NCBI GenBank assembly: GCA_038380795.1
Contig: CM076276.1
Location: 16,470,001 to 16,534,000 of the forward strand
DNA from: Pyrocephalus nanus
Taxonomy: Eukaryota > Chordata > Aves > Passeriformes > Tyrannidae
Length of the DNA: 64,000 nt
Direction of reading: 5' to 3'
Shown: positions 11,069 to 22,205 of the stretch, piece by piece
Layout: each line of letters begins with the position of its first letter
How positions within the stretch are numbered: position 1 is the stretch's first letter
Position numbers and translations under genes: made by a program
The notes under the pieces: generated by a model
The model's input: the letters and a program-made list of their open reading frames with translations, nothing else
The model's database searches: none
What the model was told of the DNA's origin: nothing

Positions 11069-14000
11069 TTTTCTTCCCCCCTTTTTTTCTTCCCCCCTTT
11101 TTTTCTTCCCCCCTTTTTTTCTTCCCCCCTTTTTTTCTTCCCCCCTTTTTTTCTTCCCCCCTTGTTCTCGTCCCCCCTTTTTCTCGTCCCCCCTTTTTCT
11201 CGTCCTTCCTTTTTCTCGTCCCCCTTTTTCTCGTCCCCCCTTTTTCTCGTCCCTCCTTTTTCTCGTCATCGTTTTTCTCGTCCCCTTTTTTCTCGTCCCC
11301 CCTTTTTCTCGTCCCCCCTTTTTCTCGTCCCCCCTTTTTGTTGTCCCTCCTTTTTCTCGTCCCCCCTTCTTCTCGTCCCCCCTTCTTCTTTTCCCCCCTT
11401 TTCTTGTCCCCCCTTTTCTCGTCCCTCCTTTTCTCGTCCCCCCTTTTCTCTTCCCCTCTTTTCTTGTCCCCCTTCTTCTCGTCCCCCTTCTTCTCGTCCC
11501 CCTTCTTCTCGTCTCCCTTCTTCTCGTCCCCCTTCTTCTCGTCCCCCTTCTTCTCGTCCCCCTTCTTCTCGTCTCCCTTCTTCTCGTCCCCCTTCTTCTC
11601 GTCCCCCTTCTTCTCGTCCCCCCTTTTCTCGTCCCCCCTTTTCTCGTCCCCCCTTTTCTCGTCTCCCCTTTTCTCGTCCCCCCTTTTCTCGTCCCCCTTC
11701 TTCTCGTCCCCCTTCTTCTCGTCCCCCTTCTTCTCGTCCCCCTTCTTCTCGTCCCCCTTCTTCTCGTCCCCCTTCTACTCGTCCCCCCTTTTTCGCGTCC
11801 CCCCTTTTTCGCGTCCCCCCTTTTTCTCGTCCGCTCTTTTTCTCGTCCCCCCTTTTTCTCGTCCCCCCTTCTTCTCGTCCCCCCTTCTTCTCGTCCCCCC
11901 TTCTTCTCGTCCCCCTTTTTCTCGTCCCCCCTTTTCTCGTCCCCGCTTTTCTCGTCCCCCCTTCTTCTCGTCCCCCTTCTTCTTGTCCCCCTTCTTCTCG
12001 TCCCCCTTCGTCTCGTCCCCCTTCTTGTTGTCCTTCCTTTTTCTCGTCCCCCCTTTTTCTCGTCCCCCCTTTTTCTCATCCCCCCTTCTTCTCCTCCTCC
12101 CTTCTTCTCGTCCCCCCTTCTTCTCGTCCCCCTACTTCTCGTCCCCCCTTCTTCTTTTCCCCCCTTTTCTGGTCCCCCCTTTTCTCGTCCCCCTTTTTCT
12201 CGTCCCCCCTTTTCTCGTCCCCCCTTCTTCTCGTCCCCCCTTCTTCTCGTCCCCCCTTCTTCTCGTCCCCTCTTCTTCTCGTCCCCCCTTCTTCTTTTCC
12301 CCCCTTTTCTCGTCCCCCCTTTTCTCGTCCCCCCTTTTCTCGTCCCCCCTTTTCTCGTCCCCCCTTTTCTCGTCCCCCTTCTTCTCGTCCGCCTTCTTCT
12401 CGTCCCCCTTCTTCTTGTCCTTCCTTTTTCGCGTCCCCCCTATTTCGCATCCCCCCTTTTTCTCATCCCCCCTTTTTCGCGTCCCCCCTTTTTCGCGTCC
12501 CCCCTTTTTCGCGTCCCCCCTTTTTCGCGTCCCCCCTTTTTCGCGTCCCCCCTTTTTCTCTTCCCCCCTTTTTCTCTTCCTCCCTTTTTCTCGTCCCCCC
12601 TTTTACACGTCCCCCCTTCTTCTCGTCCCCCCTTCTTCTTTTCCCCCCTTTTCTTGTCCCTCCTTTTCTCGTCCCTCCTTTTCTCGTCCCCCCCTTTCTC
12701 TTCCCCTCTTTTCTTGTCCCCCTTCTTCTCGTCCCCCTTCTTCTCGTCCCCCTTCTTCTCGTCCCCCTTCTTCTCGTCCCCCTTCTTCTCGTCCCCCTTC
12801 TTCTCGTCCCCCTTCTTCTCGTCCCCCTTCTTCTCGTCCCCCTTCTACTTGTCCCCCCTTTTTTGCGTCCCCCCTTTTTCGCGTCCCCCCTTTTTCTCGT
12901 CCCCTCTTTTTCTCGTCCCCCCTTTTTCTCGTCCATCTTTTTCTCGTCCCCCCTTCTTCTCGTCCCCCCTTCTTCTCGTCCCCCCTTCTTCTCGTCCCCC
13001 CTTTTTCTCGTCCCCCCTTCTTCTCGTCCCCCCTTCTTCTTTCCCTCTTTTCTCGTCCCCGCTTTTCTCGTCCCCCCTTCTTCTCGTCCCCCTTCTTCTT
13101 GTCCCCCTTCTTCTTGTCCCCCTTCTTCTCGTCCCCCTTCTTCTCGTCCCCCTTCTTCTCGTCCCCCTTCTTGTTGTCCTTCCTTTTTCTCGTCCCCCCT
13201 TTTTCTCGTCCCCCCTTTTTCTCATCCCCCCTTCTTCTCCTCCTCCCTTCTTCTCGTCCCCCCTTCTTCTCGTCCCCCTACTTCTCGTCCCCCCTTCTTC
13301 GTTTCCCCCCTTTTCTCGTCCCCCCTTTTCTCGTCCCCCCTTTTCTCGTCCCCCCTTTTCTCGTCCCCCTTCTTCTCGTCCTTCTTCTTCTCGTCCCCCT
13401 TCTTCTCGTCCCCCTTCTTCTCGTCCTTCCTTTTTCGCGTCCCCCCTTTTTCGCGTCCCCCCTTTTTCGCGTCCCCCCTTTTTCGCGTCCCCCCTTTTTC
13501 GCGTCCCCCCTTCTTCTCGTCCCCCCGTCTTCTTTTCCCTCATATTCTCGTCCCCCCTTTTCTCGTCCCCCCTTTTCTCGTCCCCCCTTTTTCTCCTCCC
13601 CCCTTCTTCTCGTCCCCTCTTCTTCTCGTCCCCCCTTCTTCTTTTCCCCCCTTTTCTCGTCCCCCCTTTTCTCGTCCCCCCCTTTCTCGTCTCCCCTTTT
13701 CTCGTCCCCCCTTTTCTCGTCCCCCTTCTTCTCGTCCTTCTTCTTCTCTTCCCCCTTCTTCTCGTCCCCCTTCTTCGCGTCCCCCCTTTTTCGCGTCCCC
13801 CCTTTTTCGCGTCCCCCCTTTTTCGCGTCCCCCCTTCTTCTCGTCCCCCCGTCTTCTTTTCCCTCATTTTCTCGTCCCCGCTTTTCTCGTCCCCCCTTTT
13901 TCTCGTCCCCCCTTTTCTCGTCCCCCTTCTTCTCGTCCCCCTTCTTCTCGTCCCCCTTCTTCTCGTCCTTCCTTTTTCGCGTCCCCCCTTTTTCGCGTCC

Positions 14001-15520
14001 CCCCTTTTTCGCGTCCCCCCTTCTTCTCGTCCCCCCGTCTTCTTTTCCCTCATTTTCTCGTCCCCGCTTTTCTCGTCCCCCCTTTTTCTCTTGCCCCCTT
14101 TTTCTCGTCCCCCCTTCTTCTCGTCCCCCCTTCTTCTTTTGCCCCCTTTTCTCGTCCCCCCTTTTCTCGTCCCCCCTTTTCTCGTCCCCCCTTTTCTCGT
14201 CCCCCCTTTTCTCGTTCCCCCTTTTCTCGTCCCCCTTCTTCTCGTCCCCCTTCTTCTCGTCCCCCTTCTTCTCGTTCCCCTTCTTCTCGTCCCCCTTCTA
14301 CTCGTCCGCCTTCTTCTTGTCCTTCCTTTTTCTCGTCCCCCCTTCTTCTCGTCCCCCCTTCTTCTCGTCCCCCCTTCTTCTCGTCCCCCGTTCTTCTCGT
14401 CCCCTCTTCTTCTCGTCCCCCCTTCTTCTTTTCCCCCCTTTTCTCGTCCCCCCTTTTCTCGTCCCCCCTTTTCTCGTCCCCCCTTTTCTTGTCCCCCTAC
14501 TTCTCGTCCCCCTTCTTCTCGTCCCCCTTCTTCTCGTCCCCCTTCTTCTCGTCCCCCTTCTTCTCGTCCCCCTTCTTCTTGTACTTCCTTTTTCGCGTCC
14601 CCCCTTTTTCGCATCCCCCCTTTTTCTCGTCCCCCCTTTTTCTCGTCCCCCCTTTTTCTCGTCCCCCCTTTTTCTCATCCCCCCTTTTCGCGTCCCCCCT
14701 TTTCGCGTCCCCCCTTTTTCGCGTCCCCCCTTTTTCGCGTCCCCCCTTTTTCGCGTCCCCCCTTTTTCTCTTCCCCCCTTTTTCTCGTCCCCCCTTTTAC
14801 ACGTCCCCCCTTTTTCTCGTCCCCCCTTCTTCTCGTCCCCCCTTCTTCTCGTCCCCCCTTCTTCTCGTCCCCTCTTCTTCTCGTCCCCCCTTCTTCTCGT
14901 CCCCCTTCTTCTCGTCCCCCTTCTTCTTGTCCCCCTTCTTCTCGTCCCCCTTCTTCTTGTCCTTCCTTTTTCGCGTCCCCCCTATTTCGCATCCCCCCTT
15001 TTTCTCGTCCCCCCTTTTTCTCGTCCCCCCTTTTTCTCGTCCCCCCTTTTTCGCGTCCCCCCCTTTTTCGCGTCCCCCCTTTTTCTCGTCCCCCCTTTTA
15101 CACGTCCCTCCTTCTTCTAGTCCCCCCTTCTTCTCGTCCCCCCTTCTCCTTTTCCCCCCTTTTCTTGTCCCCCCTTTTCTCGTCCCTCCTTTTCTCGTCC
15201 CCCCTTTTCTCTTCCCCTCTTTTCTTGTCCCCCTTCTTCTCGTCCCCCTTCTTCTCGTCCCCCTTCTTCTCGTCCCCCTTCTTCTCGTCCCCCTTCTTCT
15301 CGTCCCCCTTCTTCTCGTCCTTCCTTTTTCGCGTCCCCCTTTTTCTCCTCCCCCCTTTTTCTCCTCCCCCCTTTTTCGCGTCCCCCCTTTTTCTCGTCCC
15401 CCCTTTTTCTCGTCCCCCCCTTTTCGCGTTCCCCCCTTTTCGCGTCCCCCCTTTTTGGCGTCCCCCCTCTTTCGCGTCCCCCCTTTTTCTCTTCCCCCCT
15501 TTTTCTCTCCCGCCCTTTCT
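11069..15520. repeat. polypyrimidine 15/16-bp minisatellite of U1 (about 4.45 kb)
   Basis: It opens with a ladder of CCCCCCTTTTTTTCTT, then changes to units such as CCCCCCTTTTTCTCGT (16 bases), CCCCCTTCTTCTCGT (15) and a CGCG variant, CCCCCCTTTTTCGCGT. At about 15.6 bases per unit there are roughly 285 units. A is nearly absent from the plus strand, so stop codons hardly occur and all forward frames are open for kilobases. The predicted proline, serine and phenylalanine pentapeptide proteins are artefacts. Rare variants containing TTTTACACGTCC or CTATTTCGCATCC punctuate longer blocks. Confidence 0.98.
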
Positions 15521-15928
15521 TAAGAATTAAGCGATGGCACTGTGAAGGTGGTTGGTGTGACAGGGGTTAAACTGGGAAAAGACTGGGTAATTCCTCGGTT
15601 GGTTAATTTGCAAGCTCCCCTAAACCTTTGCTCGGAAGAGATTGGTTGGACAAGTTGAGGCAGAAATGAACTTGGAAAATGGGGAGATGGAAACTGTAGT
15701 TGCTGAAACTAAATGTGTGAGAGCAGCAGCTCTTCTTGTGCAGGAAGTAACTCCCGTCAGCAGCACTGTCCCAACTGAAGCGGCAGATGCAGTTGTTCCT
15801 GTGGTGTGGGCCAGTGGAAAACAGTGTGGCCTATGAAGGGCCAAGTTAGACAGTTGTCAAACAGTAGCAGAAGTGACTCTCCAGGTAGCCCAATATAAAT
15901 ATGAGAAGCAAAGTGGTCAAGTAAACCA

Positions 15929-16387
15929 GTGCATGCTGTGACTGCAGAGGCAGGGATAGGTTGGGATCCAAAAAACTGGGGTGGAGATGCTTGTGATTTA
16001 AGTGCTTTAGAGCGTGTTTCAGAGGGTGAAGTGTTTGCTGAAGCACAGCAAATAACAGGAGGGAAAGTGGAAGGTGACCCCGATGGTTATCCGGTCAGGC
16101 CTGATGTGGTGGAGGATTTTACTCAGCCTGAACTTGCTGGTGTTCTGGAGAGGTTTAAAGCAAAGACCAGGGAGTCTGTGATCTCCTGGGCAGTTGGGCT
16201 GCATGAGCTGGGAGCCTCTGGGATCAGATTGGACTGGGCAGACAGGGAGCAGTTTGTCCCGTGGAGCTGGACTGGGTTTGTTCAGGATGCTTTCGGAGGC
16301 AGGGCTGGAGAGGCTCCTTTGTTGGTTGTAGTGGTGGAAGGTTGTCCCAGGAGGGCTGGAGCCTTTGACCTCCTGCTCCCCCCATGA
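15929..16387 (+). pseudogene. gag-like remnant in U2 core
   Basis: Same frame and length (152 codons) as in U1, with S at residue 25. The protein is identical in U2 to U6. The units are so similar overall that an intact frame here says nothing about selection. The family assignment rests on the F64 to I99 pattern described for U1 and has the same uncertainty. Confidence 0.42.
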
Positions 16388-16647
16388 GCCCCGACGGGAC
16401 CGTGCACTTGGCAATGGAGGGCACCCCATTGCTGAGTCAGAGGTTCCGGGGGCTGGCAGGGATGGGATCAGGATGCTGAGCTCCAGCCAAGGCAGGGCAG
16501 GAAATGGTGCAGCCACTGAAAGAAGTGAAGGCAGAGTGAGATGAAGGCCAAGCTCCAGCACAAGGGTGGGTGAGAAAAGCCCATGGCCCTCAGGTGGAGC
16601 TTTGAATTCCTTGGAAAAATGGATCTTGTCAAAGGGCTCAGGCCCAT

Positions 16648-17130
16648 GTGGGTGCTGGAGCGGAGGCCTCTTCAACTCATGGTCAGCCTAAAAAGGTGCA
16701 AGGACAGCAAGTTTTGATGATAGAACGAGGTGGCAAACAAGGTGAAGTGGTAAAGAGAAAAGCTGAGCTTCAGATTGGTCCTGTGCCACAACAGCCTTGT
16801 GGAGTGCTTGTTGCTTTCCCTGACTGTGGAATGGCAGTGGATATTTCCAAGGGCTGCCTTGTGCTGAGGAACACTGGGGTCAGTTCTCTTTCCCTGGGCA
16901 GGGCAGGCAGGGCAAGTTTACCTGCCCCCCTGGAGGGTGGCTGGATGAGACTTGATCACCAAATGCAAACAGTAAGTAGAGGAGGTCCATTGGGGACCTT
17001 TGGGCATCAGGTAGAACAACTCACTGCTCACTCCTGGGGGGATATATTTACAGCATTCTCACCATCGGATAGGAAGTTTTTGAAGACTTTATTTCATCCA
17101 CTAATCATAGTAATTACACTGATTTTATGA
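16648..17130 (+). other. unrecognised 160-codon open frame of the core (shown in U2)
   Basis: I do not recognise this frame. It reads through a lysine- and glutamine-rich start (HGQPKKVQGQQ), a middle with PDCGMAVDISKGCLVLRN, and a short hydrophobic end, PLIIVITLIL, just before the stop. The hydrophobic end and the nearby gag-like fragment make a second retroviral remnant (an envelope membrane segment) possible, but no diagnostic motif supports this. Copies lie at 8099-8581, 22466-22948, 28302-28784, 34122-34604 and 51593-52075. U1 differs from the rest at one residue (PLVTFG against PLGTFG). No promoter or poly-A signal is evident. Confidence 0.3.
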
Positions 17131-17557
17131 ACAATAGGGAGTTGTTGTCTATGGCATCTCCTCCAAGAAGTTGTTTCTTGCATGTGTCTATCCTGACCAG
17201 GGATCAAAGGAGCGAAGGGAAAGGATGAGAAGTTCCCCGAGAGTTGCTGCCCAGGGGCTGCTGCCCCTGAGGAACAGGGTGAAGGCTGCCTGTGCTCAGG
17301 TGCCCTGGCTGAAGTGTGCAGTTGGTGTGAGTGTTGCTGGAGAAAGGCAGGCCAGGTGTGTGCAGCTGTTCCGTGCCCTCCACCCTTGGCCCTGCTGGGG
17401 CACCCGGCCAGCGCTCCAGGGGTGGCCAACTTGGAGCTCCCGAGAAGCTGCCCATACCCACAGCCGGATAGTGCCAGGCCTGGCCTAAAGCCGGCTCTGT
17501 TGGTCAGAGTCTGGCCAGCAGGAGCCTCTTGTAGCCGCCCCGCAGCCTCCCCTGCGG

Positions 17558-18148
17558 GTGGACGCACCCATAGGAATTGTGGCAGTTCCCGGAGACTGCG
17601 GGATCGGCTGCGCCGGGGCTGCCCAGCTGCCCTGTGGGCTGGGGGTGGAGCGTGAGGGGGCCGTGGGGGAGAGATTTCTGCTTAGCCACAGTTCTGTCTC
17701 TCGAGGCAGTCAGGATTTGATACCTTGCTCATTTATCAGATCCCATAAATCTGTATCTGATGTGTTGGATTGGGTTTGTTTCAACTGTTCCTATTATCCT
17801 GTGACTTGTGAGGAGTTGTTTCCTCAAGTGCCTTGCCCGTGGGCACAACAGCAGGTGTGTGCAGCAGCTGGAGACTGGGCAGGTTTGGGGGCAGTGGTGT
17901 CCCAGCTCCCTTTGCCATCCCTGCTGCAGGGTGGGAGCTGCACAGAGCCAGCAGCGTCCAGCTGGAGGATCCAGGAGGACGCAGCTCTGCTTTTCTGGGA
18001 GGTAAGAGGTGGGGGTGCAGGAGCTGGAAGGGGTGTTCTCCAGGCAGAGGAAGGGAAGGAGCAGAGAGAGAACTGCAGCCCCCAGCAGCTCGGTCAGTGC
18101 TGGATGGACTCGGGGCTGGGAAAGGTCACTCAGTGTGAGGGCAGGTGA
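17558..18148 (+). other. unrecognised 196-codon open frame of the core (shown in U2)
   Basis: I do not recognise this frame. It has a cysteine-rich stretch (C74, C77, C84, C93, C101) around DWVCFNCSYYPVTCEELF. The part after about residue 145 overlaps the sequence shared with the old copy at 3295-4005, where the frame is not preserved. A donor-like GGAGGTAAGAGG lies inside it at about 17998-18009, so if transcribed it might be spliced there. Copies lie at 9009-9599, 23376-23966, 29212-29802, 35032-35622 and 52503-53093. Coding status is unsupported. The overlapping minus-strand frames of 170-211 codons are equally plausible as chance frames. Confidence 0.22.
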
Positions 18149-19616
18149 GAGCCCAGGGTGGCCCTGGCAGCCCTGGGAACAAGTCCAGTGGGCAAAGGAA
18201 TGGACCCTGGAGAGCTGGGCAAACAGCTGGAGGAGTTTCAAGGAGAAGCAGGAAACTGGACAAGTTGCAGCAGCTCCTTTTATGTGTGTGTGTGTGTAGC
18301 CAGGTCTAGTGCAGCCACGAGTGAGGTGGGAAATGAACCTCAGAAGGCTGGGAATGAGTCCCACAAACTGGTTACAATGGGATTGAGTCTTCCCAAGTGT
18401 CTGAAAAGCTTTACTTTAGTTTGACTTTATAAATTGAAAACTGAAATGATTGTCTAGGTGTTAGGCCTTGCTGTCCTGTGTCTTTGGTGAGGTGTTGACT
18501 CAGTACCTTTATTGGAGCTGCTGTTTGGTGTCCCTAATTGACCTGTAAGGTCCTGGTTTGTTCCCTGCTTCTCCCAGCTTGTTCAGGAGATGGAATTCCA
18601 GCGCTACAATATAGATGGCTCATGGTGCTCCCAAAAGGAGCCTTTCTGCCTTTGGGACAAGTTGTGATGCCACTGGAGCTGTTGGGAGAAGCGGAGGGTC
18701 GGCAGTGCCAGGCCTGGAATGCTGCTGCTGTGGCACAGACCCTGCTCCCTGGCAGGTTCTTGGGTTGGATTCCTTGGCTGCCACTGGGCAAGGCCTGAAA
18801 GGGCCTCAGTTGTGTAGGGAACAAAACATGGAATGGGAAAGCAAAGCTGGGGAGGTTCTGGTTTCAGAAAGGTTCATTGCCTTCTCTTTCTGAAGGGACA
18901 CTCACCAGGTCCAGCTGTGGTAAGAAGAGCAAGTGGGCTGTGAAGGTTTGGGGCAGTCTGGAAGCTCCCTTGTGCCCAAAGGATCCTGGCAAGTGCAGCC
19001 CTGGAAGAGTCAGGAATAATGAAAAGTGCCTCAGTTCTCATAAAGCTCAGCTTTGTAAGACACGTCTCAAGACCAGACAAAATCCTCCAGCAGTGAGCTT
19101 GGCAGAAAAGGCCTGTGAAGCAAAGCAGCATGAAAATCTAGAACTGCTTGGGGATGGCAGGTGAAAGCTGGAGCCCTCCCAGGTCAAGGTGTCTGATCCC
19201 CACAATCCTCTTTGTGTCCTCTGCCAGAAGCTGCCCTTGGTCATTCTTGTGGTTTGCAGGTTGTAAAAAGACCCTTGAGATTTGCTTCTGGGAACGGGGA
19301 TCCATTTCCTGATGGGAGTCCTTGAAATACAAGTGAGTGTGTATGGGAAATGAGGAGGCTCCAGGAGTGCTGGGGCTGGAGAGTCCACAGTGAGTATGGT
19401 TTGAGTGTCCTGATGTCCCTGACCCAATGCTGTGTTGTCATCAAGTCCCTTCATTCTGATTTAAATTGTCTTTAAATGTGCTGGAAGTCCAAATTGAAGT
19501 AGAAAATGCTTGTGGAAAGCTTAGTGTTCCCAAGGGAATGCTTTAGGGACGTGCAGCTTGTGAACGGCAGAAATAATTCGGGTTCCCCCAGAAACCTGCT
19601 GGGCTGTTTAGGAGGT

Positions 19617-21338
19617 TTTTCTTCCCCCCTTTTTTTCTTCCCCCCTTTTTTTCTTCCCCCCTTTTTTTCTTCCACCCTCATTTTCTTCCCCCCCTTTTTC
19701 TCGTCCCCCCTTTTTCTCGTCCCCCCTTTTTCTCGTCCCCCCTTTTTCTCGTCCCCCCTTTTTCTCGTCCTTCCTTTTTCTCGTCCCCCTTTTTCTCGTC
19801 CCCCCTTTTTCTCGTCCCTCCTTTTTCTCGTCATCGTTTTTCTCGTCCCCTTTTTTCTCGTCCCCCCTTTTTCTCGTCCCCCCTTTTTCTCGTCCCCCCT
19901 TTTTGTTGTCCCTCCTTTTTCTCGTCCCCCCTTCTTCTCGTCCCCCCTTCTTCTTTTGCCCCCTTTTCTCGTCCCCCCTTTTCTCGTCCCCCCTTTTCTC
20001 GTCCCCCCTTTTCTCGTCCCCCCTTTTCTCGTTCCCCCTTTTCTCGTCCCCCTTCTTCTCGTCCCCCTTCTTCTCGTCCCCCTTCTTCTCGTTCCCCTTC
20101 TTCTCGTCCCCCTTCTACTCGTCCGCCTTCTTCTTGTCCTTCCTTTTTCTCGTCCCCCCTTCTTCTCGTCCCCCCTTCTTCTCGTCCCCCCTTCTTCTCG
20201 TCCCCCCTTCTTCTCGTCCCCCGTTCTTCTCGTCCCCTCTTCTTCTCGTCCCCCCTTCTTCTTTTCCCCCCTTTTCTCGTCCCCCCTTTTCTCGTCCCCC
20301 CTTTTCTCGTCCCCCCTTTTCTTGTCCCCCTACTTCTCGTCCCCCTTCTTCTCGTCCCCCTTCTTCTCGTCCCCCTTCTTCTCGTCCCCCTTCTTCTTGT
20401 ACTTCCTTTTTCGCGTCCCCCCTTTTTCGCATCCCCCCTTTTTCTCGTCCCCCCTTTTTCTCGTCCCCCCTTTTTCTCGTCCCCCCTTTTTCTCATCCCC
20501 CCTTTTCGCGTCCCCCCTTTTCGCGTCCCCCCTTTTTCGCGTCCCCCCTTTTTCGCGTCCCCCCTTTTTCGCGTCCCCCCTTTTTCTCTTCCCCCCTTTT
20601 TCTCGTCCCCCCTTTTACACGTCCCCCCTTTTTCTCGTCCCCCCTTCTTCTCGTCCCCCCTTCTTCTCGTCCCCCCTTCTTCTCGTCCCCTCTTCTTCTC
20701 GTCCCCCCTTCTTCTCGTCCCCCTTCTTCTCGTCCCCCTTCTTCTTGTCCCCCTTCTTCTCGTCCCCCTTCTTCTTGTCCTTCCTTTTTCGCGTCCCCCC
20801 TATTTCGCATCCCCCCTTTTTCTCGTCCCCCATTTTTCTCGTCCCCCCTTTTTCTCGTCCCCCCTTTTTCGCGTCCCCCCCTTTTTCGCGTCCCCCCTTT
20901 TTCTCGTCCCCCCTTTTACACGTCCCTCCTTCTTCTAGTCCCCCCTTCTTCTCGTCCCCCCTTCTCCTTTTCCCCCCTTTTCTTGTCCCCCCTTTTCTCG
21001 TCCCTCCTTTTCTCGTCCCCCCTTTTCTCTTCCCCTCTTTTCTTGTCCCCCTTCTTCTCGTCCCCCTTCTTCTCGTCCCCCTTCTTCTCGTCCCCCTTCT
21101 TCTCGTCCCCCTTCTTCTCGTCCCCCTTCTTCTCGTCCTTCCTTTTTCGCGTCCCCCTTTTTCTCCTCCCCCCTTTTTCTCCTCCCCCCTTTTTCGCGTC
21201 CCCCCTTTTTCTCGTCCCCCCTTTTTCTCGTCCCCCCCTTTTCGCGTTCCCCCCTTTTCGCGTCCCCCCTTTTTGGCGTCCCCCCTCTTTCGCGTCCCCC
21301 CTTTTTCTCTTCCCCCCTTTTTCTCTCCCGCCCTTTCT
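19617..21338. repeat. polypyrimidine minisatellite of U2 (1.72 kb)
   Basis: It starts with the ladder of T7 units, then a private TTCCACCCTCATTTTCTTCC shared with U3 and U4 (U6 has a one-base variant), then about 110 units of 15/16 bases. It contains two TTTTACACGTCC markers and one CTATTTCGCATCC marker, and ends CTCTCCCGCCCTTTCT. It is nearly identical to the arrays of U3 and U4 apart from whole-unit gains and losses. Confidence 0.98.
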
Positions 21339-21746
21339 TAAGAATTAAGCGATGGCACTGTGAAGGTGGTTGGTGTGACAGGGGTTAAACTGGGAAAAGA
21401 CTGGGTAATTCCTCGGTTGGTTAATTTGCAAGCTCCCCTAAACCTTTGCTCGGAAGAGATTGGTTGGACAAGTTGAGGCAGAAATGAACTTGGAAAATGG
21501 GGAGATGGAAACTGTAGTTGCTGAAACTAAATGTGTGAGAGCAGCAGCTCTTCTTGTGCAGGAAGTAACTCCCGTCAGCAGCACTGTCCCAACTGAAGCG
21601 GCAGATGCAGTTGTTCCTGTGGTGTGGGCCAGTGGAAAACAGTGTGGCCTATGAAGGGCCAAGTTAGACAGTTGTCAAACAGTAGCAGAAGTGACTCTCC
21701 AGGTAGCCCAATATAAATATGAGAAGCAAAGTGGTCAAGTAAACCA

Positions 21747-22205
21747 GTGCATGCTGTGACTGCAGAGGCAGGGATAGGTTGGGATCCAAAAAACTGGGGT
21801 GGAGATGCTTGTGATTTAAGTGCTTTAGAGCGTGTTTCAGAGGGTGAAGTGTTTGCTGAAGCACAGCAAATAACAGGAGGGAAAGTGGAAGGTGACCCCG
21901 ATGGTTATCCGGTCAGGCCTGATGTGGTGGAGGATTTTACTCAGCCTGAACTTGCTGGTGTTCTGGAGAGGTTTAAAGCAAAGACCAGGGAGTCTGTGAT
22001 CTCCTGGGCAGTTGGGCTGCATGAGCTGGGAGCCTCTGGGATCAGATTGGACTGGGCAGACAGGGAGCAGTTTGTCCCGTGGAGCTGGACTGGGTTTGTT
22101 CAGGATGCTTTCGGAGGCAGGGCTGGAGAGGCTCCTTTGTTGGTTGTAGTGGTGGAAGGTTGTCCCAGGAGGGCTGGAGCCTTTGACCTCCTGCTCCCCC
22201 CATGA
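21747..22205 (+). pseudogene. gag-like remnant in U3 core
   Basis: 152 codons, identical protein to U2. It ends at the same TGA after the proline-rich tail, with no downstream gag, protease or polymerase parts. See U1 for the residues behind the assignment. Confidence 0.42.

Larger units (their letters stand above)
6974..15520 (+). repeat. macrosatellite unit U1 (8.5 kb, most diverged)
   Basis: A core of about 4.1 kb (6974-11068) is followed by a pyrimidine minisatellite of about 4.45 kb. The core starts at AGAATTAAGGGATGGCAC, where later units read AGAATTAAGCGATGGCAC. U1 holds most of the private substitutions, mainly in the 5' half of the core (for example near 7460, 7877-7890 and 8075-8095). 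In the middle it is subtype A (GGACTTGGGG, a 17-base TG run). At the 3' end it shares a one-base deletion (CTCCCTGTGCCC) with U5 only. It is the outermost unit on the centromere side. Confidence 0.95.
15521..21338 (+). repeat. macrosatellite unit U2 (5.82 kb, subtype B)
   Basis: The core spans 15521-19616 and the minisatellite 19617-21338. Subtype B markers are GGACTCGGGG at 18111, CTTTATTGG at about 18511, CTACAATATAG at about 18606, CAGACCCTGC and a 15-base TG run. Two of these (GGACTCGGGG and CTTTATTGG) match the old core copy at 3295-4005 and are probably ancestral. The unit begins exactly where the preceding array ends in CCCTTTCT followed by TAAGAATTAAG, which is the common unit junction. 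Confidence 0.95.

Noticed and set aside
12845..14614. Minus-strand RGDEKK/GGREKG-rich proteins
   Set aside because: Translation of the purine strand of the same repeat, which rarely contains T and so has few stops. The RGD strings are not evidence of integrin binding.
10958..15523. 1,521-codon proline/serine/phenylalanine pentapeptide protein
   Set aside because: The frame is open only because the plus strand of the minisatellite lacks A. Other forward frames are open over the same bases, and mixed 15- and 16-base units shift the frame repeatedly.
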